Positions 8,004 through 15,815 of a stretch of DNA of 64,000 bases are shown here, piece after piece. Position numbers and translations under genes: made by a program. The DNA is from Comamonadaceae bacterium (lineage in GTDB: Bacteria; Pseudomonadota; Gammaproteobacteria; Burkholderiales; Burkholderiaceae_C). Within the stretch, counting starts at the first letter, position 1; every line of letters starts with the position of its first letter. The notes beneath the pieces are model-generated. The model was given only the letters and a program-made list of their open reading frames with translations. It was not told where the DNA came from and made no database searches. The DNA lies in the NCBI GenBank assembly GCA_027488215.1, contig JAIYCB010000014.1, positions 27,568 through 91,567 on the forward strand, read 5' to 3'.

Positions 8004-9506
8004 TCAGTGCGCGGCCGTTGACCAGCCCACCGCCGCATCCAGTGGGTAAATCGGGCGCCGCAGTTTTTTGAACTGCAGCTCGCTGTAGTCCGATGTGCAG
8101 GCCCCGGCTCCAGCGCACTCCACCGTGGCGCGGGCCAGATGGCCCAGACCGGCACGCCAGTGCACCCGGCTTTTGAGCACCACAAAATCCTTTTGTGTCG
8201 GGTCGATGCCCAGGCACAGTAGGGCATTCACGTCAAAAGGCTCCACATGTCGCGAGATCAGCGCCACTTCCACATCACCCGTGTCGATCACCACCGCCTG
8301 ACCCATGTTTTGCCGGGCACCCCGGCTCATGGGGCCTTTGTTGCGGTATTTGCCGTTCGAGATCAGCTTGACCACGCCTGTCAGCTCAATCGACTCGCTG
8401 CGGTGCGGCATGAGCGGCATGGCCATCTTGCCACCCACTTGCAAGCGCACCTGCGCGCCGATACCCGCTGCGATGGCCTCTTGCACCGCTTGGGGGTCAA
8501 AAATCGCAAACACCGCCACGTTGCGCAAGCCTTGGCGCAGCACCTCGGCCAGCACGGCGGTGGTGTCCATGGTGCCGCCCGAGGCCGCGTTGTCGTAGTG
8601 GTCCAGCAGCATGACCGGAAACTCGGTCAAGGTTTGGGCCCGGGCCACTGACGTGGCCAATGGCTCGACCTCATAGACCCATTGACTTCGGCTGTTCCAG
8701 GCCATTTGCATCAGCTCGTCGCGCAGGCGCTGCGCCAGCGCCGGATCGTTGTCGGTCACCACCACCACCGACAGGCCTGCGTTTTCGATGTCGGCATGCG
8801 GAAAGCCAGTGAACACGCTGGCGCACAAGGCGCCTTCTTTTTCCATTTGCTGCGCACGCGCCTGGATGGAGCGGTTGGGCTCGTCCAGCGAGCTTTGCCG
8901 CATGATGTGCGGGATCATCGGCAAGCGGCCCCAGGCTGTGGTGGGCTTGGCCTGGCCTTTGAGCAATTTGAGCAAGGCCGAGCCTGCCCTGACGCCTGTG
9001 TCATACATGTCCACATGTGGGTAGGTCTGGTAGCCCGCCACGGTTTGCGCGAGCTCCACCATGTCGGCATAAACGTTGGCATGCATGTCGTAGGCCACGC
9101 CAATCGGCGTTTTGGGGTCGATGGTGCGGATGCGGCGCAGCAACTCGCCTTCGCCGTCCTCGTGGCTTTCGCTCACCATGGCGCCGTGCAGGTCCAGCAA
9201 GATGCCGTCAAAACCGCCCCGCGCCACAGCCTGCAAAATTGCCTGGCTCATGGATTCATAAGCTGCATCGTGCACCAGCCCGCTGGGCGCGGCGTGGGCC
9301 CCCAAGGCTATTTCGAACTCAGCCCCCGCCTGCTCTGCCAAGTCGATGAAGGCCCCAGTGGCCGTGCCCGTGCCGCGAAATGCCGCTATGGCTGCTTCGC
9401 CACGCGGTGGCGCTTCACCCGGTCCGAGCGCAAAGCGCTGCAAGTCGGTGGGCACCGGCGAGAAGGTGTTGGTCTCGTGCATCATCATGGCGATCAGCAA
9501 ACGCAT
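8004..9506 (-). CDS. M81-family metallopeptidase (MlrC, microcystin LR degradation protein C-like)
   Basis: A 500-residue protein. ATG 9506 gives MRLLIAMMMHETNTFSPVPT, the standard MlrC N-terminus with the metal-binding HETNTFS motif. Further marks are a LDLHGAMVSESHEDGEGE segment near residue 125, DMHANV near 150 and a C-terminal ACTSDYSEL-like region. MlrC in sphingomonads is a zinc-dependent peptidase that cleaves linear microcystin products; most bacterial relatives have unknown substrates and occur near transporters and amidases. The frame stays open upstream of 9506 by chance, opposite the neighbouring gene, and that extension is not coding. The gene diverges from a C45 hydrolase gene 150 bases away, so the two may act on the same peptide or amide. 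Confidence 0.88.
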   Translation of the reverse strand: MRLLIAMMMHETNTFSPVPTDLQRFALGPGEAPPRGEAAIAAFRGTGTATGAFIDLAEQAGAEFEIALGAHAAPSGLVHDAAYESMSQAILQAVARGGFDGILLDLHGAMVSESHEDGEGELLRRIRTIDPKTPIGVAYDMHANVYADMVELAQTVAGYQTYPHVDMYDTGVRAGSALLKLLKGQAKPTTAWGRLPMIPHIMRQSSLDEPNRSIQARAQQMEKEGALCASVFTGFPHADIENAGLSVVVVTDNDPALAQRLRDELMQMAWNSRSQWVYEVEPLATSVARAQTLTEFPVMLLDHYDNAASGGTMDTTAVLAEVLRQGLRNVAVFAIFDPQAVQEAIAAGIGAQVRLQVGGKMAMPLMPHRSESIELTGVVKLISNGKYRNKGPMSRGARQNMGQAVVIDTGDVEVALISRHVEPFDVNALLCLGIDPTQKDFVVLKSRVHWRAGLGHLARATVECAGAGACTSDYSELQFKKLRRPIYPLDAAVGWSTAAH

Positions 9507-9656
9507 AGGGAGGGCCTCCAGTTCAACATCTGGCCATGATGGCCTCGATGTCTGGCTGGACACAGTCACCGAGGTGCCAACCCTGGCGAGGATCTGCGTT
9601 TGTCCGAATTGACAGCAAGCCCTCAGGGATCGAGACTGAACCCCCTTGAATGGAGA

Positions 9657-10898
9657 ATGCGCATGTTCCCTTGCATCGACACTTTGGGTGCCGCTTCGGC
9701 TTTTGAACGCGGCCAAATTTATGGCCAACAGGCCGAGGGCCGCATCCAGCACAGCGTGGTCACTTATGCCCGATTGTTTGCTGCGTGTGGCATCAACTGG
9801 ACCCAAGCCTGCGAGCGGGCCATGCGTTTTGAAAGTGTCATTGCCCAGGTCGACGCCGACCTGATGGCCGAACTGCGCGGCATGGCCGAAGGCAGCGGCC
9901 AAACGCTGGGCAGCCTGATGGCGTTGAACTGCCGCACCGAAATTTTGCCGCCCACGTTTTTGGCGGATGCCCCGCACCTGAAAGACGCTGCCCAAGCCGC
10001 TTTGGCCGCCAACCGCGCTGCAGGCCTGCCCGACTGGCTGGAGCAAGCCGCCTGGGACAATGCCCTGAAAGACGGCGAATGCACCGCTATGGGGGTGACC
10101 GCTGCAGCCAGCCAGACGGGCCAAGCCTGGCTCGCACAAAACTGGGACTGGATGGGCCGCCAGCGCGAAGCCCTGGTGCTGCTGCACACCCAAGGCCCGA
10201 GCGGCCAAAGCATCACCACCCTGACCGAGGCTGGCATGCTGGCCAAGATCGGCATCAACCAGTCGGGCTTTGCGCTGGGCTTGAACATCCTGCGCTCGGT
10301 GCGTGACGGCAGCCGCCTGGGTGTGCCCGTGCATGTGCTGCTGCGTCATTTGCTCGATTGCAGCTCGGTGGCGCATGCCCGCAAGCGTTTGAAAGTCCTG
10401 CAATCCGATCTGGGTCTGGGCTTTGGCGCGGCTTCCAATGTGCCCTGCGCCGATGCCCAGGGCCAAGCTGCTTGCTTCGAGGTCTCGCCCGCGGGCTGGG
10501 CCGAGGTCACGCCCACCGATGGCGTGGTGGTGCACACCAACCATTTTGTGTGCGAATCGCTGCTGGCCGAGCAAGCCCCCATGGGCCCCGGTTTATCGAG
10601 TCAAAGCCGCCTCAGTACCGCCCATCAACACGCGCTGCAAACGCCCATTGGGCAAGCCGAGTTGGAGCACTTTTTGCGAGACGAATCGGATGGCTTTTTG
10701 TCCATCTGCCGCAGCCCCGACCCCAGCGTGCCGCCTGAAAGCCGTGTCGAAAGCGTGGCTGGCATCGTCATGCACACGCAACCGCCCGCCATGTGGGTGG
10801 CCTGCGATGTGCCCAGCCGCGTGGCCTTTGAATCGGTGCCGCTGGCCGCTGCGGTCACCCAGCTCAAGGGGAGACAGGATCAGGCCATCGCTGCTTGA
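9657..10898 (+). CDS. C45-family peptidase / isopenicillin-N acyltransferase-like Ntn hydrolase
   Basis: A 413-residue protein when started at ATG 9657, which has GGAG-like purines just upstream; another ATG lies two codons later. The family (acyl-CoA:6-aminopenicillanate acyltransferase, C45) matures by self-cleavage before a cysteine. Here DGECTAMGVTA near residue 140 fits the nucleophile, followed by the family's LAQNWDWM segment and by VVHTNHF near 280. Bacterial members are usually amidases or peptide acyl hydrolases rather than penicillin synthases. It is divergent from the M81 peptidase, and its 3' end overlaps the convergent alpha/beta hydrolase by 35 bases. Confidence 0.8.
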   Translation: MRMFPCIDTLGAASAFERGQIYGQQAEGRIQHSVVTYARLFAACGINWTQACERAMRFESVIAQVDADLMAELRGMAEGSGQTLGSLMALNCRTEILPPTFLADAPHLKDAAQAALAANRAAGLPDWLEQAAWDNALKDGECTAMGVTAAASQTGQAWLAQNWDWMGRQREALVLLHTQGPSGQSITTLTEAGMLAKIGINQSGFALGLNILRSVRDGSRLGVPVHVLLRHLLDCSSVAHARKRLKVLQSDLGLGFGAASNVPCADAQGQAACFEVSPAGWAEVTPTDGVVVHTNHFVCESLLAEQAPMGPGLSSQSRLSTAHQHALQTPIGQAELEHFLRDESDGFLSICRSPDPSVPPESRVESVAGIVMHTQPPAMWVACDVPSRVAFESVPLAAAVTQLKGRQDQAIAA

Positions 10899-11742
10899 GC
10901 AAGTCCAGCACATCCTGCCACGCCTGTGGGCCCGTCACGGGGTTGCGCCCGGCGTGAACGCCCATTCCCGGATGTTGTCCATTGGGAACGCGAGGCAAGT
11001 GTTGGACTTGCCCCACCGGGTTGTCAAAACCATGGTGGCTGTCCGGGTACACCTTGAAGCTCATGCCAGATCGCTGGCCCAAAGCCACACAGGGTGCCGC
11101 AGGCGTCCAATCGTCTGAGGCCCCCAGCAGCATGTGCACGGGCCAACTCGCTTGATAAGCCTGCCGCAGTGCATCGGCACAACCCGGATAAAAGGCCAGA
11201 GCTATGTCCGGTGTCACACTGGACACAGGGCGTTTTTGGCGGCTGTCCGAACTGGCCAGTACGGCACTTCCACCGTGGGACCAACCGAGCAAGGCGACCC
11301 GTTGGTGATCCGTCCAGGCTTGTTGGGCCAGCCAATCCAAAGTGGTGTAAACGTCACTGCGCCGATGGCTTTGCCTCACTTGGCGTGAAGACATGCGCTG
11401 TTCGCACAAACTGGTTTCTTGCCTGGGTGTGAGGCTGTCGGGCCAAACCACGCTGTAGCCTTGTGCCAGCAGCAAGTCGGTCATGCCTTGATGGCGGGCG
11501 CTGAGTTGGCCTTTGCGCGAGCCGACCGTGGCGTAAATGCCGCCGCATCCGTGCAGTGCCACCACCACGGGGCGTTGTGTGTCATGTGTCCGTTGGGGGG
11601 GATGAAACACCCAAACTTTCAGCGCCAAACCGTCGGGACTCGGCAGAAATTCGGCCACAGGCTGACCCGTGGCCGATGCTCCGAGACTCCAACTCAAACA
11701 CAGCCAAAGATGGCAGCGGCGCAGGTGTTGAAGCAGATGCAT
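10864..11742 (-). CDS. Secreted dienelactone hydrolase-type alpha/beta hydrolase
   Basis: A 292-residue protein with a probable signal peptide ending near GASATG. The alpha/beta hydrolase triad can be placed: an oxyanion segment at VVALHGCGG near residue 63, nucleophile Ser in LLGWSHGGSAVL near 168, Asp in GASDDWTPAA near 225 and His in DSHHGFDN near 247. Paired cysteines in the mature chain fit a periplasmic disulfide. Substrates of this branch are esters or lactones of unknown kind. It lies six bases downstream of a small hypothetical gene and the transglutaminase-like gene on the same strand, so the three may be one operon. Confidence 0.8.
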   Translation of the reverse strand: MHLLQHLRRCHLWLCLSWSLGASATGQPVAEFLPSPDGLALKVWVFHPPQRTHDTQRPVVVALHGCGGIYATVGSRKGQLSARHQGMTDLLLAQGYSVVWPDSLTPRQETSLCEQRMSSRQVRQSHRRSDVYTTLDWLAQQAWTDHQRVALLGWSHGGSAVLASSDSRQKRPVSSVTPDIALAFYPGCADALRQAYQASWPVHMLLGASDDWTPAAPCVALGQRSGMSFKVYPDSHHGFDNPVGQVQHLPRVPNGQHPGMGVHAGRNPVTGPQAWQDVLDLLKQRWPDPVSP

Positions 11743-11747
11743 GGCCG

Positions 11748-12134
11748 TTATCGCACCGATTGCTCAACCAGGTGCCGCACCGCGTCCGAGACGCGCATGC
11801 CCGGCTGCAAGCCTTGCGCTATGGCCAAAGCGTTCAGGCCATTGACCACGCCGTTGTCCAGACCGTCTTGCGCTTCCCCAATGCGGGCCGAGGTGTGGGC
11901 GTACAAAATCGCCAGCACGCCTACCGCCTGCAATTCATGCAGCGCCACGCGGCCTGCATCGTCCTTGCCGCCACCGGCGTCGTTGAAGGCCACCGCAAAA
12001 GGCTTTTGGGTTTGAGCCGTCACAAAATGCGAGGCCGACAAACCGCCGTGTGAGCCCGACACGATCACTGTGCCGACATGGCTGGCGTTGACCAGCGCAA
12101 TCGAGTCCAGCAACACCAGTGTGCGCTGGGTCAC
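11748..12134 (-). CDS. Conserved hypothetical protein, small alpha/beta fold
   Basis: A 128-residue protein that I cannot name. It is rich in alanine, glycine and valine, starts with a beta strand (TLVLLDSIALV), and carries GSHGG and NDAGGGKDDAG loops that look like substrate or phosphate-binding turns. The second half is helical. It overlaps the transglutaminase-like gene by four bases (ATGA) and so is translationally coupled to it, which suggests joint function. No signal peptide or membrane segment is seen. Confidence 0.65.
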   Translation of the reverse strand: MTQRTLVLLDSIALVNASHVGTVIVSGSHGGLSASHFVTAQTQKPFAVAFNDAGGGKDDAGRVALHELQAVGVLAILYAHTSARIGEAQDGLDNGVVNGLNALAIAQGLQPGMRVSDAVRHLVEQSVR

Positions 12135-12817
12135 CGCGTTTCCTTCGCTACATCCTGCTCGAAGCTGGCTTCCTTCAATGGGGCTTTTTCGGCCATCCAG
12201 CCGGGGTAAATGGTTTGGAAGTCGGTCACGATCTTAGCCAGCGGCATGTCGTCATAGGTGCCGCGTTGGTTCACGTACTCCATGTGCCGGTTACCCGCCT
12301 TGTCGAACGGGTGGTAAATCGAATCGTTTCGACCATCAAACTCCAGCGGCAACAGGCCGAACTTGTCGCACAGTTCGATGTTGAAGGCTGGCGTGGCCTT
12401 GACCCATTGGCCGTTCAGCCAAATGTCGGCATAGCCATGCCAGATGAACACATCGGTCTGCATGGTCTGGCGCAAGCGCTCGGTGCTCAGGTGGTTGCGC
12501 ACATCGGCGTAACCCAGGCGGGCATGCAGACCAGCGGCGCGACAAGCTGCCGCCATCAAGGCCGCTTTGGGCACACACCAACCTGAGCCCTGGGCAATCA
12601 CCGAGCTGGCGCGCATGCCCTCGGTGGACAACTCGATGCGGTAAGGGTCATAGCGGAACTTATCGCGCACCGCCAGATACAGGGATACAGCGCGTTCGCG
12701 GTCGTTGGCGCCTTGCGCGTGCTGGCGCGCCAAGGCGATCACATCCGGGTGGTCGCTGTCGATCAGGGCCGTGGCGGCCAGAGTGGCGGGGGATGGCAGG
12801 TCGGTCATGGGGTTCAC
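12131..12817 (-). CDS. Transglutaminase-like domain protein
   Basis: A 228-residue cytoplasmic protein with the transglutaminase-core order of catalytic residues: Cys in GSGWCVPKAALMAAACRAAG (about residue 82), His in VFIWHGYADIWL (about 125), and an acidic or polar residue after KATPAFN (about 140). The family contains bacterial peptidases and amidases that share the papain-like triad rather than true crosslinkers. The start at 12817 is an ATG; a second ATG three codons on is equally possible. It heads a minus-strand set with the 128-residue protein and the secreted hydrolase, and diverges from the MBL hydrolase gene. Confidence 0.78.
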   Translation of the reverse strand: MNPMTDLPSPATLAATALIDSDHPDVIALARQHAQGANDRERAVSLYLAVRDKFRYDPYRIELSTEGMRASSVIAQGSGWCVPKAALMAAACRAAGLHARLGYADVRNHLSTERLRQTMQTDVFIWHGYADIWLNGQWVKATPAFNIELCDKFGLLPLEFDGRNDSIYHPFDKAGNRHMEYVNQRGTYDDMPLAKIVTDFQTIYPGWMAEKAPLKEASFEQDVAKETR

Positions 12818-12902
12818 TGTAGCGCGTGTGCCAGCGCAGGGCTGTCACGCTGGCTATAGTGCTCAGATGGTGCTTTGCAGCGCTACACAAGGAGACACGG
12901 GC

Positions 12903-13796
12903 ATGGACTCGGTTTTGAATTTCGGTTCGGTTCGGGTGCACTTGGGCGAGAAGTCAGGCAAATACCCCGACGGCAACCAGCTCATCGTGCAGGGGGCAGA
13001 CACGCGCGTGGCCTTTGACACGCCCGAGGTGGCCAATCGCATCGGCCCCGAGCTGGACACGGTGGACCTGGTCATCCTGGGTCATGTGCACGAAGACCAC
13101 ATGGCGGGGCTGCACCGCCTGATGCACGCCCCGGTTCAGGTGCATGAGGCCGACCTGGCCGCCGCACAATCCTGGGACGGCATGTGCCAGCACTACGGTT
13201 ACCCCGCCGAGGTGTTGGACGCCATGCACACCATCGTGCAAAAGGATTTTCATTACCAGCCCCGGCCCGACGCCACCGGCTACAGCGATGGCGCGCTGTG
13301 GGAGCTGGGTGGCAACGTGCGCGTGCGGGCGCACCACCTGCCGGGCCACACGGCGGGCCACTGCGCCCTGGTGGTCGAAAGTGAAGGCCTGGCCTTCATT
13401 GGCGACATCGACCTGAGCGGCTTTGGCCCGTATTACGGCGATGCCACCTCCAGCCTGAGCGACTTTCGGCAAACGCTGAAGAAAGTGGCCGAGCTGGACG
13501 CCCGCATCTGGGCCACTTCGCACCACAAAGCGGTCATCACCGACCGTGCCCAGTTTTTGGCAGATTTGGCACGCTTTGCCAGCAAGATCGACGAGCGCAG
13601 CGCGCAACTGCTGGGCTACCTGCAGACCCCGCACAGTCTGGACGAGTTGGTCAGTCGCCGCCTGCTTTACCCACAAGGCTACGACGTGCCCTTTGTGCCC
13701 TGCGCCGAGCGCAACACCATCGCCATGCACTTGGCCGAACTGCAGGCGCTGGGGCAAATCCAGACGCTTGAAGATGGCCGCTTTGTGGCGTTGTGA
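12903..13796 (+). CDS. MBL-fold metallohydrolase
   Basis: A 297-residue protein. ATG 12903 follows an AAGGAGACA ribosome site. The metallo-beta-lactamase metal ligands are present: HVHEDH (near residue 60), His in LPGHTAGHC (near 147), Asp in FIGDIDLSG (near 168) and His in TSHHKAVI (near 205). This spacing is that of glyoxalase II/RNase Z-type hydrolases with two metal ions. A C-terminal helical extension of about 80 residues resembles a winged-helix tail seen in hydrolases of acyl-thioesters and lactones. The substrate is unknown. It sits 47 bases before a 2-keto-4-pentenoate hydratase-like gene, suggesting a common catabolic operon. Confidence 0.85.
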   Translation: MDSVLNFGSVRVHLGEKSGKYPDGNQLIVQGADTRVAFDTPEVANRIGPELDTVDLVILGHVHEDHMAGLHRLMHAPVQVHEADLAAAQSWDGMCQHYGYPAEVLDAMHTIVQKDFHYQPRPDATGYSDGALWELGGNVRVRAHHLPGHTAGHCALVVESEGLAFIGDIDLSGFGPYYGDATSSLSDFRQTLKKVAELDARIWATSHHKAVITDRAQFLADLARFASKIDERSAQLLGYLQTPHSLDELVSRRLLYPQGYDVPFVPCAERNTIAMHLAELQALGQIQTLEDGRFVAL

Positions 13797-13843
13797 ATTC
13801 TTTTTTCATTTCCTTCACCATGCAACCGAACAGGAGACAGCAC

Positions 13844-14659
13844 ATGACACCAGAACAACTTTTGCATCACTATGACCATGCCCTGTTGTGGGGACAGGCT
13901 CCAGGCGTTGTCGGTGGCCCCGACACGGCTGCGGCTTACCAACAAGCTTTGGCCGTGCGTCAGTTGCGCCAACAGCGCGGCGAAGTAGCGAAGGGCTACA
14001 AAATTGGCTTTACCAACCGCACCATTTGGCAGCTCTACGGGGTTTTTGGTCCCATGTGGGGCACGGTTTGGGACACCGGCCTCAGCTTTGCCGAGCCCGC
14101 CGCATCGGGGGCAGCCCAAGGCAACATCGACTTGGCCCAAACCTGCCAGCCCCGGCTGGAGCCCGAAATCGTCTTTGGCATCAAGGCCACGCCACCGGCC
14201 AACCCCAACATGCAGCAACTGTTCGAAGCCATCGATTGGCTTGCTCCCGGTTTTGAAGTCGTGCAGTCGCACAACCTGGACTGGAAGTTCACCGCCACCG
14301 ACACCATGGCCGACAGCGGTTTGCACGCCCGACTGTTGGTGGGCCAGCGCTTGCCAGTGCAGCAGCTGGCCACCGATGGACAGGCCTTGCATCAATTTCT
14401 GTCGCAGGCCAGGGTCACGTTGTTCAAGGACGGCCAGGCGGTGGAACAAGGTGTCGGCAGCAACGTGCTCGACAGTCCACTCAACGCGTTGCACTACTTT
14501 TTGAAAGAACTGCGTCAATGCCCCGGCGCGGCCGATTTACAAGCAGGAGACGTGATCACCACCGGCACCTGGACCGATGCCTGGCCCATTCAAGTGGGAC
14601 AAAGCTGGCGCGCCGAGTTTTCTGCGAATCTGGGCAGCCTGACTGCCCAGATGCGCTGA
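13844..14659 (+). CDS. 2-keto-4-pentenoate hydratase-like protein (MhpD/FAH superfamily)
   Basis: A 271-residue protein started at ATG 13844 behind an AGGAGACAGC ribosome site; an in-frame GTG at 13793 overlapping the previous stop is less likely. The fold is that of vinylpyruvate hydratases and 4-oxalocrotonate decarboxylases: GYKIGFTNRTIW near residue 50, an acidic metal-binding LEPEIVFGI near 107, WLAPGFEVVQS near 135, and GDVITTGTWTDAWP near 240. These enzymes hydrate or decarboxylate 2-oxo-4-enoates made by meta-cleavage, with magnesium. No meta-cleavage dioxygenase is adjacent, so the substrate is uncertain. Confidence 0.8.
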   Translation: MTPEQLLHHYDHALLWGQAPGVVGGPDTAAAYQQALAVRQLRQQRGEVAKGYKIGFTNRTIWQLYGVFGPMWGTVWDTGLSFAEPAASGAAQGNIDLAQTCQPRLEPEIVFGIKATPPANPNMQQLFEAIDWLAPGFEVVQSHNLDWKFTATDTMADSGLHARLLVGQRLPVQQLATDGQALHQFLSQARVTLFKDGQAVEQGVGSNVLDSPLNALHYFLKELRQCPGAADLQAGDVITTGTWTDAWPIQVGQSWRAEFSANLGSLTAQMR

Positions 14660-14693
14660 AGGCGAAGCACAAGGCAAGTAATAACGCAGGGCA

Positions 14694-14728
14694 TAAAAAA
14701 ACGCCCCGAGCCGCAAAGCCCGGAGCGT
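14694..14728 (-). terminator. Strong intrinsic terminator reading on the minus strand
   Basis: On the minus strand an 11-base-pair stem (ACGCTCCGGGC with GCUCGGGGCGU, including two G-U pairs, six-base loop) is followed directly by seven T residues. Read on the plus strand the same stem has two A-C mismatches and no T run, so the signal is built for minus-strand transcription. No minus-strand gene lies on its upstream side; the sequence there is the 120-base control region of the cho-like gene. Confidence 0.75.
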
Positions 14729-14773
14729 GAATCAACAAAAATGTCAGGCAACTGCTAGAAGCGTGACGAGGCC

Positions 14774-14779
14774 AGTATA
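14774..14779 (-). promoter_or_regulatory. Possible minus-strand -10 element
   Basis: TATACT, one base from the TATAAT consensus, lies on the minus strand directly beside the LexA box. A start about seven bases downstream would give an RNA of roughly 75 nucleotides ending at the terminator at 14694. No convincing -35 hexamer is seen, so LexA-blocked weak promoter activity is only a suggestion. Confidence 0.3.
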
Positions 14780-14797
14780 CTGTAAATATAAACAGTA
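14778..14797. promoter_or_regulatory. LexA (SOS) box
   Basis: The core CTGT-N8-ACAG at 14780-14795 matches the LexA consensus exactly, has an A/T-only spacer, and is extended by one TA pair each side (TACTGT...ACAGTA). It lies 50 bases upstream of the start codon of a Cho/UvrC-type nuclease, a family known to be SOS-induced in E. coli. The identity of the site is thus supported by both sequence and context. Confidence 0.9.
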
Positions 14798-14846
14798 TTT
14801 TGGATGTGCTGAGCGTCCAGGCTTGCCTTAATTCCTCACTTTTGAC

Positions 14847-15722
14847 ATGGCCACCATCTCCCCACGCCGCCGCCGCGACGACTTCGAGGCCGAGCGCGTC
14901 TACGAATACCCCCAGCACCTGCGGGGCGCCATCGAAGACGCGCCCACTGGGGCAGGCGTTTACATTTTTCACGGCCAGGAAGGCGACTTGCCGCTGTACA
15001 TCGGCAAAAGCATCAACATCCGCGCCCGATTGCTGTCGCACCTGCGCACGCCCGACGAGGCCCGCATGCTGCGCCAAACCCAGCGCATCAGCCACATCCG
15101 CACGGCGGGAGAGATCGGCGCGCTGCTGCTGGAAGCGCAAATGATCAAGGCCCAGCACCCCTTGTTCAACCAAAAATTGCGCCGTAACCAACAGCTGTGC
15201 AGCCTGCAACTAACGGGCGAAGTGCCGCAAGTGGTCTACGCCCGCGACATCGACTTTGCCAGCGAGCCCGAGTTGTACGGCCTGTACGCCAGCCGCCACG
15301 CCGCGCTCGATACCCTGCGCGCCATCGCCGACCAAAACAAGCTGTGCTACGGCCCGCTGGGCCTCGAAAAACTGCCGCCCGGCAAAGCCTGCTTCAGGTC
15401 AGCGATCCGCCAATGCGCGGGTGTGTGTCGGGGCGACGAAACACCAGACGCCCACCGCGAGCGCTTGTTCAGCAGCCTGCTGGCGCTGCGTGTGGAGTGC
15501 TGGCCTTACCCGGGCGCGGTAGGATTGGTCGAGCGCGATGGCGAATTCACGCAAATCCACGTGGTGAAGCACTGGTGCTATCTGGGCAGCGCCCCCACCT
15601 CCGAGGCCGCCCGCCAGCTGAGCCAGACGGCCAGCCAAGTAGCTGCCCACTTTGACGCTGACGGCTACAAGATTTTGTGCCGTCCGGTGCTCACGGGGAG
15701 TGTGGAGATTTTGATGATGTAG
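14847..15722 (+). CDS. cho: Excinuclease Cho (UvrC-homologous GIY-YIG nuclease)
   Basis: A 291-residue protein, the length of E. coli Cho (about 295). The N-terminal GIY-YIG nuclease domain shows GAGVYIFH (residues about 35) and LYIGKSINIRARLLSHL (about 50), with the catalytic acidic residue in GALLLEAQMIK (about 90). The second half resembles UvrC, with a cysteine-rich RSAIRQCAGVCRGDE stretch. Cho makes the 3' incision next to bulky lesions during nucleotide excision repair, together with UvrA and UvrB. The HhH and RNase H-like domains of full-length UvrC are lacking, as expected. A perfect LexA box 50 bases upstream indicates SOS control. Confidence 0.9.
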   Translation: MATISPRRRRDDFEAERVYEYPQHLRGAIEDAPTGAGVYIFHGQEGDLPLYIGKSINIRARLLSHLRTPDEARMLRQTQRISHIRTAGEIGALLLEAQMIKAQHPLFNQKLRRNQQLCSLQLTGEVPQVVYARDIDFASEPELYGLYASRHAALDTLRAIADQNKLCYGPLGLEKLPPGKACFRSAIRQCAGVCRGDETPDAHRERLFSSLLALRVECWPYPGAVGLVERDGEFTQIHVVKHWCYLGSAPTSEAARQLSQTASQVAAHFDADGYKILCRPVLTGSVEILMM

Positions 15723-15815
15723 GAGGCCTTTTCAGCACACCATGGCCTCTGGCTGTCATTGGGTCTGGCGCTGAATGGCACGCCATCTGAAAGCGGAAAT
15801 TGAAGGGAAATTGGA

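Noticed and set aside
8004..10574. Very long minus-strand frame that would fuse about 350 extra residues to the M81 peptidase
   Set aside because: The family start is at 9506, and the extension lies opposite the C45 gene, whose own motifs are clear; it is an antisense shadow in GC-rich DNA.
9657..10898. Penicillin biosynthesis acyltransferase
   Set aside because: Bacterial C45 proteins share the fold but no penicillin pathway genes are near; only a generic amidase/acyltransferase call is supported.
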